Under the pieces are notes generated by a model. It did not search any database and was not told the DNA's origin. It was given only the letters and a program-made list of their open reading frames with translations. From NCBI GenBank assembly GCA_049671305.1, contig JBATUR010000020.1, forward strand, positions 23,823 to 87,822: DNA of 64,000 nt, given 5' to 3'. Positions 43,448-52,667 of this stretch are shown here, in pieces. Every line of letters begins with the position of its first letter. Within the stretch, counting starts at the first letter, position 1. Origin of the DNA: CADCTM01 sp049671305. Its GTDB lineage: Bacteria; Cyanobacteriota; Cyanobacteriia; Cyanobacteriales; Coleofasciculaceae. Both the position numbers and the translations under genes were made by a program.

Positions 43448-43620
43448 ACGGGCGACCTGATTATTTTTTTGGACGGTGGCAAAGGGTGATCAAGAAGATC
43501 AAGACGGGCGACCTGATTATTTTTTTGGACGGTGGCGAAGGGTGATCAAGATCAAGAAGGGCGACCCGATTATTTTTTTGGACGGTGGCGAAGGGTGTTC
43601 AAGCGGGTCGCCCCTACGAG
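43448..43620. repeat. Three tandem repeats of about 54 bases
   Basis: Units at 43448-43502, 43503-43555 and 43556-43620. Each begins with a gggcgacc word, contains gattatttttttggacggtg and ends in gggtg(a/t)tcaag. The last copy ends in gcgggtcgcccctacgag, the inverted complement of its own start, so the array carries terminal inverted ends. It lies between a plus-strand gene and a minus-strand gene. No spacers, so it is not CRISPR. Confidence 0.85.
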
Positions 43621-43621
43621 G

Positions 43622-44734
43622 TTAACCGCCAGCCAAAAATTCTTCTAATTTCGGCACATTTACCCAAGCGCCTGTTTGATGAGATTGATGAGTTAAGTCC
43701 ATTAATAATTGTGAATAAACTCCTTCTTTGAAGGAAGGCACCATCTCCTCACCGGCATCAATTCCTCTCACCCACTGATCAACAACTCGAATAAATGGTG
43801 CAAGGCGTCCATCACCATAGCTGCGCGGAAAGATTAAGCGGTTGGGAACTTCTACCTCAGCCAAAGGTTTACCCGCTAATGCCGCTTTGAGATGAAAACC
43901 ATGCACATAATCTTTTTGGTTTTCGCTGCCTAAAACTAATGTACCGCGATCGCCATATATTTCCACAAAATGCCCCCGCCCTTGATAAGTTACGGAACTA
44001 ATGCAAATTTGACAAGGCGTACCATCGGCTAATTCCAACATCAGCAAACAGGTATCATCGGCGTCTACAGGCTTGAGTTGGTCATTTGAGGTCGGATCGG
44101 GTCTTTCGGGAATTGCCGTACTCAGTTGGGCGCACAGCCGCTGCACAGGACCAAATAACCAACTAATGTAATCAAAAGCATGAGAACCCACCGCCCCTAA
44201 TGCACCGCCGCCTTTTTCTTTTTGAGCATACCAATTCCAAGGGCGTGAGGCATCGGCGCGACTGGAAACTAACCAATCAATTTTAATCAGACGTTTCTGC
44301 CCAACATAACCTTCTGCCAAATATTCTGCTAATAATTGCCATGCTGGAATAAAGCGAAATTCAAAGTCCATCATTGCTACAACACCTTTAGCTGCGGCAA
44401 GTTGATATAGTTCCCTTGCCTGGGTTGCTGTCAGCGTCATCGGCTTTTCTAGTAATATATGTTTGCCAGCTTCTATGGCTAATTTTGCCATTTCATAATG
44501 CAGAAATGGCGGAGTTGAGATGCTGACGGCGCTGACTTCTGGTAAGGATAGGATGTCCGAAAGGCGATCGCCAACATGAGGTATGTTGTGAGTAGCGGCA
44601 AGGGCTTTTGCCTTATCCAAATCGCGATTATAAACTGCTACTACTTGCGTTTTATGATGTTCCTGAAAACCGGGAATATGAATCTTTTCACCGAAACCCG
44701 TACCAATTACTGCCACCCCAATGTTATTATTCAT
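43622..44734 (-). CDS. Gfo/Idh/MocA-family oxidoreductase
   Basis: 370 residues. The N-terminal NAD(P)-binding motif GVAVIGTGFGEKIHIPGFQE is followed by GKHILLEKPMTLTATQ, the conserved EKP motif. GGGALGAVGSHAFDYISWLF holds the catalytic His region. Such enzymes reduce or dehydrogenate sugars, inositols or related ketones; the substrate is unknown. The ATG follows the gshB stop directly (TAAATG), so it is almost certainly co-transcribed with gshB and grxC. Confidence 0.9.
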   Translation of the reverse strand: MNNNIGVAVIGTGFGEKIHIPGFQEHHKTQVVAVYNRDLDKAKALAATHNIPHVGDRLSDILSLPEVSAVSISTPPFLHYEMAKLAIEAGKHILLEKPMTLTATQARELYQLAAAKGVVAMMDFEFRFIPAWQLLAEYLAEGYVGQKRLIKIDWLVSSRADASRPWNWYAQKEKGGGALGAVGSHAFDYISWLFGPVQRLCAQLSTAIPERPDPTSNDQLKPVDADDTCLLMLELADGTPCQICISSVTYQGRGHFVEIYGDRGTLVLGSENQKDYVHGFHLKAALAGKPLAEVEVPNRLIFPRSYGDGRLAPFIRVVDQWVRGIDAGEEMVPSFKEGVYSQLLMDLTHQSHQTGAWVNVPKLEEFLAGG

Positions 44735-45709
44735 TTAACTATTAGTTTTTTTTGTTTTTTCTACCCAGGTTATTACTTCTTCACCCAAACGAGTGCCGCT
44801 TAGTCTATCTATTTCGCGGATACCTGTAGGACTAGTTACATTAACTTCGGTAAGATAGCCACCAATCACATCTATTCCCACAAAATATAAACCATCTTGC
44901 TGCAATTTTTGTCCAACAACAGCACATATTTTCTGTTCTTGTTCAGTAATATCAGTTTTTGCTACTCTCCCACCTACAGCCATGTTGCCGCGAAACTCTT
45001 TACCTGTAGGGATACGGTTTACGGCACCAATTGGTTTACCATTGAGCATAATAATTCGCTTATCGCCATCTTTAGCCGCAGGTAAATAAGTTTGAACCAT
45101 TACAGGTTCCTGCCCTTGTTTTGTGCTAACTTCAATTAAAGAATTAAAATTGCGATCGCTTTTATCCAAAAATAAAATTCCTTCCCCAGCTTTCCCACCC
45201 AAAGGCTTTAAAACGGCTGTACCTTTTTCTTCCAAAAACTCTCTAATTACCGCTTTATCCTGACTTACAATTGTTTCGGGAATTACTTCTTTAAACTGAA
45301 GGGCGTACATTTTTTCATTCGCCATTCTAATTCCTGCTGGCGTGTTCATAACTAAAGTTTTTTCTGGGTTAATATAGTCCAGAATATAAGTAGCATAAAG
45401 ATAAGGCACAGTCACCGGCGGATCGGTTCGCATAAATACCGCGTCCATTTCTTCTAGCGGTTGCCAACTCGCTTCTGAAACTGCGTACCAGTCTTTGCTA
45501 ACCACCCAACGCCCTTCCACTAATTCGGCGGCAGTCAGTTGCACTTTTTGTAATAATGCCCAAGCTTGGCTCTTGACAACACTTAGTTTTTGTGACTGAG
45601 TTACCCAAACTTCGTGACCTAATGATTGTGCAGCTTCCATAAGAGCGACACTAGTATCATGACCTGGATCGAGTTTGGCAAGAGGATCGATAATAAATGC
45701 AAATTTCAC
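44735..45709 (-). CDS. gshB: Glutathione synthetase
   Basis: ATP-dependent ligation of gamma-glutamylcysteine and glycine. 324 residues, ATP-grasp fold. Diagnostic segments are MKFAFIIDPLAKLDPGHDTS, FMRTDPPVTVPYLYATYIL, NTPAGIRMANEKMYALQF, LKPLGGKAGEGILFLDK, MVQTYLPAAKDGDKRIIMLN and VNVTSPTGIREIDRLSGT. The order grxC, gshB, oxidoreductase on one strand with small gaps suggests a glutathione and redox unit. gshA is not in the window. Confidence 0.96.
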   Translation of the reverse strand: MKFAFIIDPLAKLDPGHDTSVALMEAAQSLGHEVWVTQSQKLSVVKSQAWALLQKVQLTAAELVEGRWVVSKDWYAVSEASWQPLEEMDAVFMRTDPPVTVPYLYATYILDYINPEKTLVMNTPAGIRMANEKMYALQFKEVIPETIVSQDKAVIREFLEEKGTAVLKPLGGKAGEGILFLDKSDRNFNSLIEVSTKQGQEPVMVQTYLPAAKDGDKRIIMLNGKPIGAVNRIPTGKEFRGNMAVGGRVAKTDITEQEQKICAVVGQKLQQDGLYFVGIDVIGGYLTEVNVTSPTGIREIDRLSGTRLGEEVITWVEKTKKTNS

Positions 45710-45818
45710 GCAGAAAATCCTGATAAAGAATTCAGACTTTAAATTAAACAGTGATTATGTCAACACGAGCAATTAAGAGTGCCTTGATTTTGAGATAGTC
45801 TAGAAGATAAGCTGAATC

Positions 45819-46073
45819 TTACTGTAGCAGAGGGTCTAGCCCGCCCTGAGCATCAAGAGCGTGCAGATCATCACACCCGCCAATATGTTGGTCATTAATA
45901 AAGATTTGTGGTAAAGAACGTCCACCATGCGATCGCTTTGCCATTTTAGCTCGTGCCGCTTCGTCGCCATCAATACAGTATTCTGTAAAAGCCACGTTTT
46001 TTCGTTTGAGTAAAGCCTTGGCACGAACACAGAAAGGGCATCCACTCCAAGTATATATTTCAACTGCTGCCAT
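45819..46073 (-). CDS. grxC: Glutaredoxin 3
   Basis: 84 residues. The dithiol active site is Cys12-Pro-Phe-Cys15 in YTWSGCPFCVRAKALL, and RSLPQIFINDQHIGGCDDL has the cis-Pro and glutathione-binding GGCDD. It reduces disulfides and mixed disulfides with glutathione. It lies 109 bases upstream of gshB on the same strand, a common pairing in cyanobacteria. Confidence 0.96.
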   Translation of the reverse strand: MAAVEIYTWSGCPFCVRAKALLKRKNVAFTEYCIDGDEAARAKMAKRSHGGRSLPQIFINDQHIGGCDDLHALDAQGGLDPLLQ

Positions 46074-47066
46074 TGTGTCCTCAGCTCTTAAGTAATCTTC
46101 TTAAATTTTAGACCGATGTCAATACTTAAAATGCTTAAATTGTGAAGTATGTCATACCAAAAACAGTAAGTATCTGACAAAAGGTGTAAAGTCTCCTTCC
46201 TTGAGCTGATTAGAAGCTAGTTTCCTTTGAGCTAGCAAATAGTAGCTTATAATTACAGATGGCAGACATTCATCTGCTCAATATTGACGAATTTTTCCAC
46301 TCAAAAAGTGAATAATTTTGGTCAAAGACTGATTATGATACATAATAGGCAACAACAGAGACTTTATGATCAATGTTTTGTCTTTCCGAAATTGAAGTGG
46401 TGGCATCTTTCGGATCAATATACTTCGACGGAAAAGTTTTTGACATTAAGATAAGTCAAGCTAAATACCCATGATCTCAGAGCGTGCATTACCAAAACCG
46501 GACTAAAATCATCAGATTGAAAAGCATCTAAATTAAAGATTAGGCAAAGTTGCTCAGAAGTGGCTGGCAAAGGAGAAAAACATAACTTTATGCAACGTGG
46601 TAAAAATTACATCGTTTTATTGCATAAAGAGCAAGACAATCATCAGTTGAAACTGCTAACCTTTTGGAAGCGATAGATCAAGTCAACGTTTTGTGCTCAT
46701 GCCCTGTCTTATGTGCCAAGGTTTTGCCGATGCCGCATTAATTAATCTAGCTTCCAGCATCTATGATCTTAACGAGTGCATCTTGCTTGGGAACTACCAT
46801 GAAAATAGAAATACACGATTTAAATAGCGATATTGATTCTCTATCTTTGGCGTTAACATCTTGATGACGCACTCATAGCAACTATAGTTTAGAGTAGATC
46901 GCAACCCCAAGCTTAAAAATGCCAAGCAAATTTAGAGCAAAACTGATGGTCACTTGGACGAATTTGAGCGTAAAAACAGCAATAAAAAGTAAAACTTAGG
47001 CATTGCCTAATTAATCTGGGAATACTTTACTAATGGACTGCCCGAACAAGCCTGCAAGGAAAAATT
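46074..47066. other. Long gap of 993 bases without an obvious gene
   Basis: A+T-rich, no frame of interest on either strand, no tRNA, no visible tandem repeat and none of the well-known RNA genes (I looked for rnpB, tmRNA and 6S-like cores and did not recognise one). The divergent neighbours grxC and the metallo-hydrolase gene must share their upstream regions here. A small RNA is possible. Confidence 0.5.
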
Positions 47067-47966
47067 ATGTCTAGTACACACGACTTATTTACAATACAGT
47101 TTTGGGGCGTCAGAGGGAGTATAGCCTGTCCGGGACCGGAGACGGTGCGGTATGGTGGTAATACTCCTTGTATAGAGATGCGAGTCGGTAGTGAACGTCT
47201 AATTTTTGACGGCGGCACAGGCTTGCGAGTTTTGGGGCAGTCGCTGCTGTCACAAATGCCTGTTAAGGCGCATATGTTTTTTACTCACTCCCACTGGGAC
47301 CATATTCAGGGAGTGCCGTTTTTTGTACCAGCTTTTGCGCCAGGAAATTGTTTCCATATATACGGTACGCGATCGCCTGATGGTAAGACAATTCAGCAAC
47401 GTCTCACCGAACAAATGCACCACCCCAATTTTCCGGTTCCCTTCCAACTCATGAAAGCTGAGTTTAAGTTTCGTGACTTGAAAGTTGGCGAAGTTGTAGA
47501 ACTTGGTGAGGTAACAATTGAAAATGCTAAATTAAATCATCCCGGTGAAGCCTTGGGTTATCGCGTCAACTGGCGGGGCTATTCAGCAGCATACATCACC
47601 GACACCGAGCATTTCGCCGACCGCTTAGATCAAAATGTCCTGAAGCTGGTGGATAACGCTGATGTGATGATTTACGACGCTACTTATACAGATGAAGAAT
47701 ATCACTCCCAAGCCACTAGTAAAGTTGGTTGGGGTCATTCAACCTGGCAGGAAGCCGTCAAAGTTGCCAAAGCCGCTAATGTCAAAAAACTCGTGATTTT
47801 CCACCACGATCCGTTACATAATGATGATTTCCTCGACCGAGTAGGTGAAGCGGCAGCCCAACAGTTTCCTAATGCTTTTATGGCACGAGAAGGCTGGTCA
47901 TTACAGTTAGTTGAGTCAAATGGTGCCAATGTGACGCCAACTTTAGAGCGGCAAGCCTCTGTCTAG
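47067..47966 (+). CDS. Metallo-beta-lactamase-fold hydrolase
   Basis: 299 residues. The N-terminus TIQFWGVRGSIACPGPETVR with YGGNTPCIEMR is typical of a phosphodiesterase-like MBL subgroup. The metal motif THSHWDHIQGVPFF (HxHxDH) and later histidines in KLNHPGEALG and VIFHHDPLHND complete the two-zinc site. The family includes cyclic nucleotide phosphodiesterase-like enzymes; the substrate is not known. It has a well-formed ATG start. Confidence 0.9.
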   Translation: MSSTHDLFTIQFWGVRGSIACPGPETVRYGGNTPCIEMRVGSERLIFDGGTGLRVLGQSLLSQMPVKAHMFFTHSHWDHIQGVPFFVPAFAPGNCFHIYGTRSPDGKTIQQRLTEQMHHPNFPVPFQLMKAEFKFRDLKVGEVVELGEVTIENAKLNHPGEALGYRVNWRGYSAAYITDTEHFADRLDQNVLKLVDNADVMIYDATYTDEEYHSQATSKVGWGHSTWQEAVKVAKAANVKKLVIFHHDPLHNDDFLDRVGEAAAQQFPNAFMAREGWSLQLVESNGANVTPTLERQASV

Positions 47967-48087
47967 CAGCTTTAAGCAGTTTAAGAGATTTTAGTTGAAG
48001 ACGGATCAACCCAACTTACCAATAAATTATTGGCAAGAATCACAATTGCGCCCCTTAAATTCTCTTAAATATGTCAAAATGTAAAGC

Positions 48088-49086
48088 GTGTGGGTTACTT
48101 CTCCAGATACTGCTTTAACACCAACAACCGTTGCCCTTGGAAATTTTGACGGCGTACACCGAGGGCACCAACAGGTTATTAAGCCTATTTTGCGAAATAA
48201 AAGCGTCACTCCAGTGACGGTGGTGCCTCCTAGTCAGGATCAGCAACGTCTAGCTAATTGCCAAGAAATCAAGAGTCACGTTTATTCAACCGTTGCCACC
48301 TTTACCCCTCATCCTCGTGAATTTTTTTCCAAGACAAACTGGAAGTTCCTCACGCCAAGGGCGGAAAAGGTATTAAAGCTAAAAAGTCTGGGTGTAGAAC
48401 AACTAGCGCTATTACCATTTAACCAAGAATTGGCGTCTTTGAGTCCAGAGCAATTTGTGGAAAAAATTTTGGTACAGCAACTGCAAGCTACTCAGGTTAG
48501 TGTTGGGGAAGATTTCCAGTTTGGTTATAAACGCAGTGGCAAATCAAGTGATTTAAAAGCGATCGCTTCATCCTACGGAATTGATGTCACAATTGTCTCA
48601 TTGCAAACTTGTCAAGGAGAACGCATTAGTAGTTCCTTAGTCCGTCACTCCTTAGAGCAAGGTAATGTAAGCCTTGCCAACCGCCTTTTGGGACGCCCTT
48701 ACACCCTCACCGGATTAGTCGTTAAAGGGCAGCAATTAGGCAGGACTATCGGCTTTCCCACCGCTAACCTACAATTACCCCACGATAAGTTTTTGCCCCG
48801 CTGTGGCGCCTACTGTGTGGGAGTAGGGGGTGATTTGCTCAACTCCTCCCTCCCCTTCCAACCAGGAGTCATGAATATTGGACATCGCCCGACGGTTAAT
48901 GGTACGAATTTAACAGTCGAAGTACACCTGCTAGATTGGTCAGGTGATCTCTATGGGCAAACCTTAACGGTAAGCTTAGAGGAATTTCTGCGACCCGAAC
49001 AAAAATTTGCCTCTTTGGATGCTCTAAAGTTACAAATACAGGCAGACTGTGAAGCAGCAAAAGCTTTTTTGGGGCGTCGGGGCTAA
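48088..49086 (+). CDS. ribF: Bifunctional riboflavin kinase/FAD synthetase
   Basis: Phosphorylates riboflavin to FMN and adenylylates FMN to FAD. 332 residues. The N-terminal nucleotidyltransferase has ALGNFDGVHRGHQQVI and VGEDFQFGYKRSGK. The C-terminal flavokinase has GRTIGFPTANLQLPHDKFLP, GVMNIGHRPTVNGTNLTVEV and DLYGQTLTV. Between the GHQQVI helix and the FTPHPREFF strand there is a polar segment of about 30 residues (NKSVTPVTVVPPSQDQQRL...) longer than in standard RibF. GTG start at 48088 (the upstream ATGs are in other frames). Confidence 0.95.
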   Translation: MWVTSPDTALTPTTVALGNFDGVHRGHQQVIKPILRNKSVTPVTVVPPSQDQQRLANCQEIKSHVYSTVATFTPHPREFFSKTNWKFLTPRAEKVLKLKSLGVEQLALLPFNQELASLSPEQFVEKILVQQLQATQVSVGEDFQFGYKRSGKSSDLKAIASSYGIDVTIVSLQTCQGERISSSLVRHSLEQGNVSLANRLLGRPYTLTGLVVKGQQLGRTIGFPTANLQLPHDKFLPRCGAYCVGVGGDLLNSSLPFQPGVMNIGHRPTVNGTNLTVEVHLLDWSGDLYGQTLTVSLEEFLRPEQKFASLDALKLQIQADCEAAKAFLGRRG

Positions 49087-49113
49087 AAAAGACAAAAAGA
49101 AGGTATTCTATCA

Positions 49114-50025
49114 GTGATCAGAGAACCGATTGAACAGCTAAAAGCCAATCTTGCCCGTACCATTGTCGGTAAAGCCGATGCAATTCGCTTGGTACTCGTT
49201 GCCTTGCTTGCTGGTGGTCATGCTTTGTTAGAAGATGTTCCTGGTGTAGGTAAAACTCTATTGGCAAAATCTCTAGCACGTTCATTTGATGGACGTTTTG
49301 GACGCATCCAATGCACTCCAGATTTGTTGCCGAGTGATATCACGGGTACTAATATCTGGAACCAAGGTACTCGCGAGTTTGAATTTTTACCAGGTCCTGT
49401 CTTTGCCAATATTCTACTAGCTGATGAAATTAATCGGGCAACTCCTCGCACCCAGTCAGCGTTATTGGAAGTGATGGAGGAAAGGCAAGTTACAGTTGAT
49501 GGTGTTTCTCGCGGTGTACCTCAACCGTTTTTTGTGATTGCTACTCAAAATCCGGTGGAATATCAAGGCACTTTCCCTTTGCCAGAGGCTCAAATGGATC
49601 GATTTATTTTGTCTTTGAGTTTGGGATATCCGACTGAGCAAGAAGAGCTGCAAATGCTGCAACGACATCAAGATGGCATGATGGTTGATGAGCTGAAGCC
49701 TTGTATTTCTGCTGACCAAGTTCTGGAGTTACGGCGTCTTTGCAATCAGGTAAAAGTGGAGCCATCATTACAAAACTATATCCTAAGTTTGGTTCGTGCT
49801 TCCCGTGAATCAGAAGATGTTTCTTTGGGGGCAAGTCCGCGTGGTACTGTGGCATTGCAGAAGTCGGCTCAGGCTTTGGCTTTTTTGGAGGGGCGTGATT
49901 ATACGATTCCTGATGATGTGAAGTATTTGGCACCATTTGTGCTTGCTCATCGTCTGATTCCGATGGGAGGGCGACGCAGTAAGGCAATTGTTGAGCAACT
50001 ATTGCGGACGGTTTCCATTCCATAG
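49114..50025 (+). CDS. MoxR-family AAA ATPase
   Basis: 303 residues. Walker A GVPGVGKTLLAKSLA, Walker B ILLADEINRATPRTQS, sensor 1 in FFVIATQNPVEYQGT and FPLPEAQMDRFI. MoxR ATPases act as metal-insertion or folding chaperones, often with a von Willebrand A protein and DUF58. Neither partner is seen here; the next gene is a diheme cytochrome. A chaperone role in its maturation is speculative. GTG start at 49114, close behind ribF. Confidence 0.93.
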   Translation: MIREPIEQLKANLARTIVGKADAIRLVLVALLAGGHALLEDVPGVGKTLLAKSLARSFDGRFGRIQCTPDLLPSDITGTNIWNQGTREFEFLPGPVFANILLADEINRATPRTQSALLEVMEERQVTVDGVSRGVPQPFFVIATQNPVEYQGTFPLPEAQMDRFILSLSLGYPTEQEELQMLQRHQDGMMVDELKPCISADQVLELRRLCNQVKVEPSLQNYILSLVRASRESEDVSLGASPRGTVALQKSAQALAFLEGRDYTIPDDVKYLAPFVLAHRLIPMGGRRSKAIVEQLLRTVSIP

Positions 50026-50046
50026 AGAATTGTTGTTTAGGTTAGG

Positions 50047-50622
50047 TTGAGGCTTGTGAGGTCAAGAAAAGGAAAGCGACAACCAGCAAGGTATTTATCT
50101 AAGCAACGACGCAAGCAATCGCCTGCGGTGTTAATGTTAATACTATTAGTCTGGAGTATTTGTTTGGGTTGGGGACTATCTTTGGTACTTAGTGCTAGTG
50201 CCCAAACTACAGCACCAACAATTGGTACAGTTGACGCCATCCCAGCGCGTTATCAGTTAGGCAAAGAACTGTATTTAGAAAACTGCGCTAGCTGTCATAT
50301 TGCCATAGCACCAGAAGTTTTGCCTTCAGAAACTTGGCGACGCTTGCTGATGGAACCTCAAGAACATTATGGGGTGCAGTTAAAACCCTTGCTTGGTCCT
50401 TCACAGCTTGTGGTTTGGGACTTTTTACGCACCTTTTCTCGTCCCCGTCAGGAAAAAGAAGCAGTTCCTTATCGGGTTTCTGAGTCTCGTTTTTTTAAGG
50501 CGCTACATCCACGAGTTAAGTTTAGTCAACCGGCAAAGATTGGTAGTTGTGTGACTTGTCATCCTGGGGTTGGTCAATTTAACTATCGCACGCTGACGCC
50601 AGAGTGGGAAAATTCGCCGTAG
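50047..50622 (+). CDS. Secreted diheme cytochrome c
   Basis: 191 residues. Basic head, then a signal anchor (LMLILLVWSICLGWGLSLVL), then two CxxCH haem sites: Cys80-Ala-Ser-Cys83-His84 and Cys168-Val-Thr-Cys171-His172. Spacing and the conserved ETWRRLLMEPQEHYG match the DHC diheme family, proposed to carry electrons in the thylakoid lumen or periplasm. The TTG at 50047 is a weak start; a GTG at 50056 is a better candidate. It is 21 bases after the MoxR gene. Confidence 0.85.
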   Translation: MRLVRSRKGKRQPARYLSKQRRKQSPAVLMLILLVWSICLGWGLSLVLSASAQTTAPTIGTVDAIPARYQLGKELYLENCASCHIAIAPEVLPSETWRRLLMEPQEHYGVQLKPLLGPSQLVVWDFLRTFSRPRQEKEAVPYRVSESRFFKALHPRVKFSQPAKIGSCVTCHPGVGQFNYRTLTPEWENSP

Positions 50623-50691
50623 TCCCTGGTGCGATCGCTATTAACAGCAGATAGTAAAATTGTTTAAATTGGCAATAACAATGGAGCCAAG

Positions 50692-51549
50692 ATGAGTCAG
50701 CAATTACCTGAGTTTATTCACCGTGTTGTCGAGCGCTTGCAGTCAATTCAGGGCATAGAAGCGATCGCATTAGGTGGTTCCAGGGCAAGAGGCACTCATA
50801 CCCAGAAGTCAGATGTGGATCTGGGAATTTATTACCAGCCAGAGAACCCGCCTGATCTAATTGCCCTAAATAATCTCGCCTTTGAACTTGACGATAATCA
50901 CCGTACCAATCTAATCACCCCAATTGGTGAATGGGGAAAATGGATTAATGGTGGTGGTTGGCTAAAAATAGAAGGTGTGCCTGTAGATTTTCTCTACCGT
51001 GATTTGGCTCAGGTTAATCGTGTTATTGATGATTGTAAGCTTGGGCAAATTACGATTGATTACCAACCAGGACATCCACATGGTTTTGTCTCTGCTATTT
51101 ATATGGGTGAAGTTGCTATTAATTTGCCACTTCACGATCCTTATGGCATTTTAGACGCTTTAAAGGCTAAAACAACTCCTTATCCAGTTCAGCTTCAACA
51201 AGCAACGATTAATAAGTTTGCCTGGGAAATTAGTTTTTCATTGTTCATTGCACAAAAGGCAGTTGCACGCGCTGATGTTGCCTATGCAGCCGGTTGCTGT
51301 TTTCGCAGCGTAGCTTGTATGAATCAGGTATTATTTGCACTTAATGAAGAGTACTTATTGAATGAGAAAGGCGCAGTAGCGATCGCTAAAAGCTTTGCAC
51401 TCTGTCCACAAGACTATCAAGAAAGGGTTGAGTCAGCATTTGCTAATTTAGCGGCTGATGCAAAATTAATCATAGATGCGATTGCTATCCTTGAAGGAAT
51501 TGAGCAGGATTTGAGTCAATGGTATGGCGATCGTCGGTTAGTTATGTAA
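50692..51549 (+). CDS. Nucleotidyltransferase-domain protein
   Basis: 285 residues. The minimal nucleotidyltransferase motif is ALGGSRARGTHTQKSDVDLG (GGSxARG plus DxD), and the third acidic residue is in GVPVDFLYRD. The C-terminal helical domain (about 165-285) resembles that of aminoglycoside-type and DUF4037-like nucleotidyltransferases. The substrate is unknown. A P-loop kinase gene starts 21 bases downstream on the same strand, so the two form a unit. Confidence 0.8.
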   Translation: MSQQLPEFIHRVVERLQSIQGIEAIALGGSRARGTHTQKSDVDLGIYYQPENPPDLIALNNLAFELDDNHRTNLITPIGEWGKWINGGGWLKIEGVPVDFLYRDLAQVNRVIDDCKLGQITIDYQPGHPHGFVSAIYMGEVAINLPLHDPYGILDALKAKTTPYPVQLQQATINKFAWEISFSLFIAQKAVARADVAYAAGCCFRSVACMNQVLFALNEEYLLNEKGAVAIAKSFALCPQDYQERVESAFANLAADAKLIIDAIAILEGIEQDLSQWYGDRRLVM

Positions 51550-51570
51550 ATAATACAACGGTGGTGAGTC

Positions 51571-52065
51571 GTGAGAACAGAACCAGTGCTGCACTTTTTC
51601 TGCGGAAAAATGGCATCAGGAAAGTCAACTTTATCGAAAAAGCTAGCATCAAAGCATCATGCCATTCTGATCACTGAGGATATCTGGTTGTCGAAGTTGT
51701 ACCCAGAAGAAATTAGTAACTTTGATGATTATTTGAAGTATTCGTCACGCCTCAAACAGGTACTTTCATCGCACGTGCAAAATCTGCTTGAACAGGGAAT
51801 ATCTGTTGTTCTAGATTTTCCGGGGAATGTGCCTTCTCAGCGACAATGGTTTCGTTCAATATTTGAAGCTGCCAAAGTAAATCATATCCTTCATTATATT
51901 GATGCACCCGACTCCTTATGCAAAAACCAGTTGCAGAAAAGAAACATTGAACAACCTGAAGGTTCTATAGTTATGTCTGAGGCAGAATTTGACTATATCA
52001 CCGCCTATTTTCAACCACCAATCGCAGATGAAGGCTTTAACATTACTATACACAAGGCAAATTAG
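51571..52065 (+). CDS. P-loop kinase-like protein
   Basis: 164 residues. Walker A GKMASGKSTLSKKLA at about 11-25; a DxxxL lid-like ITEDIWLSKLYPEEI; and a later RNIEQPEGS/VMSEAEFDYI lid. It belongs to the AAA_33-like zeta-toxin/small-molecule kinase group. It likely phosphorylates a small molecule. The GTG at 51571 has a weak ribosome site. It follows the nucleotidyltransferase by 21 bases; the pairing suggests one pathway or modification step. Confidence 0.8.
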   Translation: MRTEPVLHFFCGKMASGKSTLSKKLASKHHAILITEDIWLSKLYPEEISNFDDYLKYSSRLKQVLSSHVQNLLEQGISVVLDFPGNVPSQRQWFRSIFEAAKVNHILHYIDAPDSLCKNQLQKRNIEQPEGSIVMSEAEFDYITAYFQPPIADEGFNITIHKAN

Positions 52066-52240
52066 TAGCTTAGTAGTGTCACGCCAATAGAGGAGAAATT
52101 GTAATGATGCTCACACTTATATAGTTTCTCAAATTTTGTTGTAAGGCTCACCTGCCTTTGGTTAGATGTCTCCCAAATCAGCTTGTGGTCATATTATTAA
52201 TTAAACCTTAATTTCAACCACAAAGCGAGAGGAAGCAGTC

Positions 52241-52591
52241 ATGAACTATACGTTTGAACTCTTAGGCATCTCTCCTGTTTTAGATTTTTTCACTCATCAA
52301 CAAAAGTTTATTCAAAAAAAGCCTGTAACTGGTATTGAATATTTGGGTGGCTATCAATGCACCTTGGATACTTTTCTAGAATCAGTTGAGACTATTGCGC
52401 CAAAACATGGCTGGGAAATGGATCAAGTTATGAATACGGTGATTCAATTCTGGCTGCATAATTCGGAACATATTCGGTATTGGAATATACGTTTACGAGA
52501 TGCTGGAGATGAAAATTTATTAGTGGCAAGAGTGGCTGATTTTAAGTCGTTGCAGGCTGAGTTTGAATCATTGTTAGGTAATAATTTTTAG
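52241..52591 (+). CDS. Hypothetical protein, about 116 residues
   Basis: I do not recognise this protein. It begins MNYTFELLGISPVLDFFTHQ and contains YLGGYQCTLDTFLESVETIA and VMNTVIQFWLHNSEHIRYWN. It is soluble, with no signal or membrane helix, and has acidic ends. Clear ATG and ribosome site (agagg) before it. It sits alone between a kinase and a PRC-barrel gene. Confidence 0.6.
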   Translation: MNYTFELLGISPVLDFFTHQQKFIQKKPVTGIEYLGGYQCTLDTFLESVETIAPKHGWEMDQVMNTVIQFWLHNSEHIRYWNIRLRDAGDENLLVARVADFKSLQAEFESLLGNNF

Positions 52592-52667
52592 TAAAGGCGT
52601 GTTTAATTAAAGCAACTGAGGCGACGACCATTGCATACTAGATGAATGCTATGGAGTTTTGTTAGAA

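Noticed and set aside
43448..43620. Possible CRISPR array
   Set aside because: The units are direct tandem copies with no unique spacers and only three of them.
46074..47066. rnpB, tmRNA or 6S RNA in the long gap
   Set aside because: None of the conserved cores of these RNAs was recognisable on either strand.
52659..52667. TTG start for the PRC-barrel gene
   Set aside because: An ATG nine bases downstream is a better start and the added residues carry no conserved feature.
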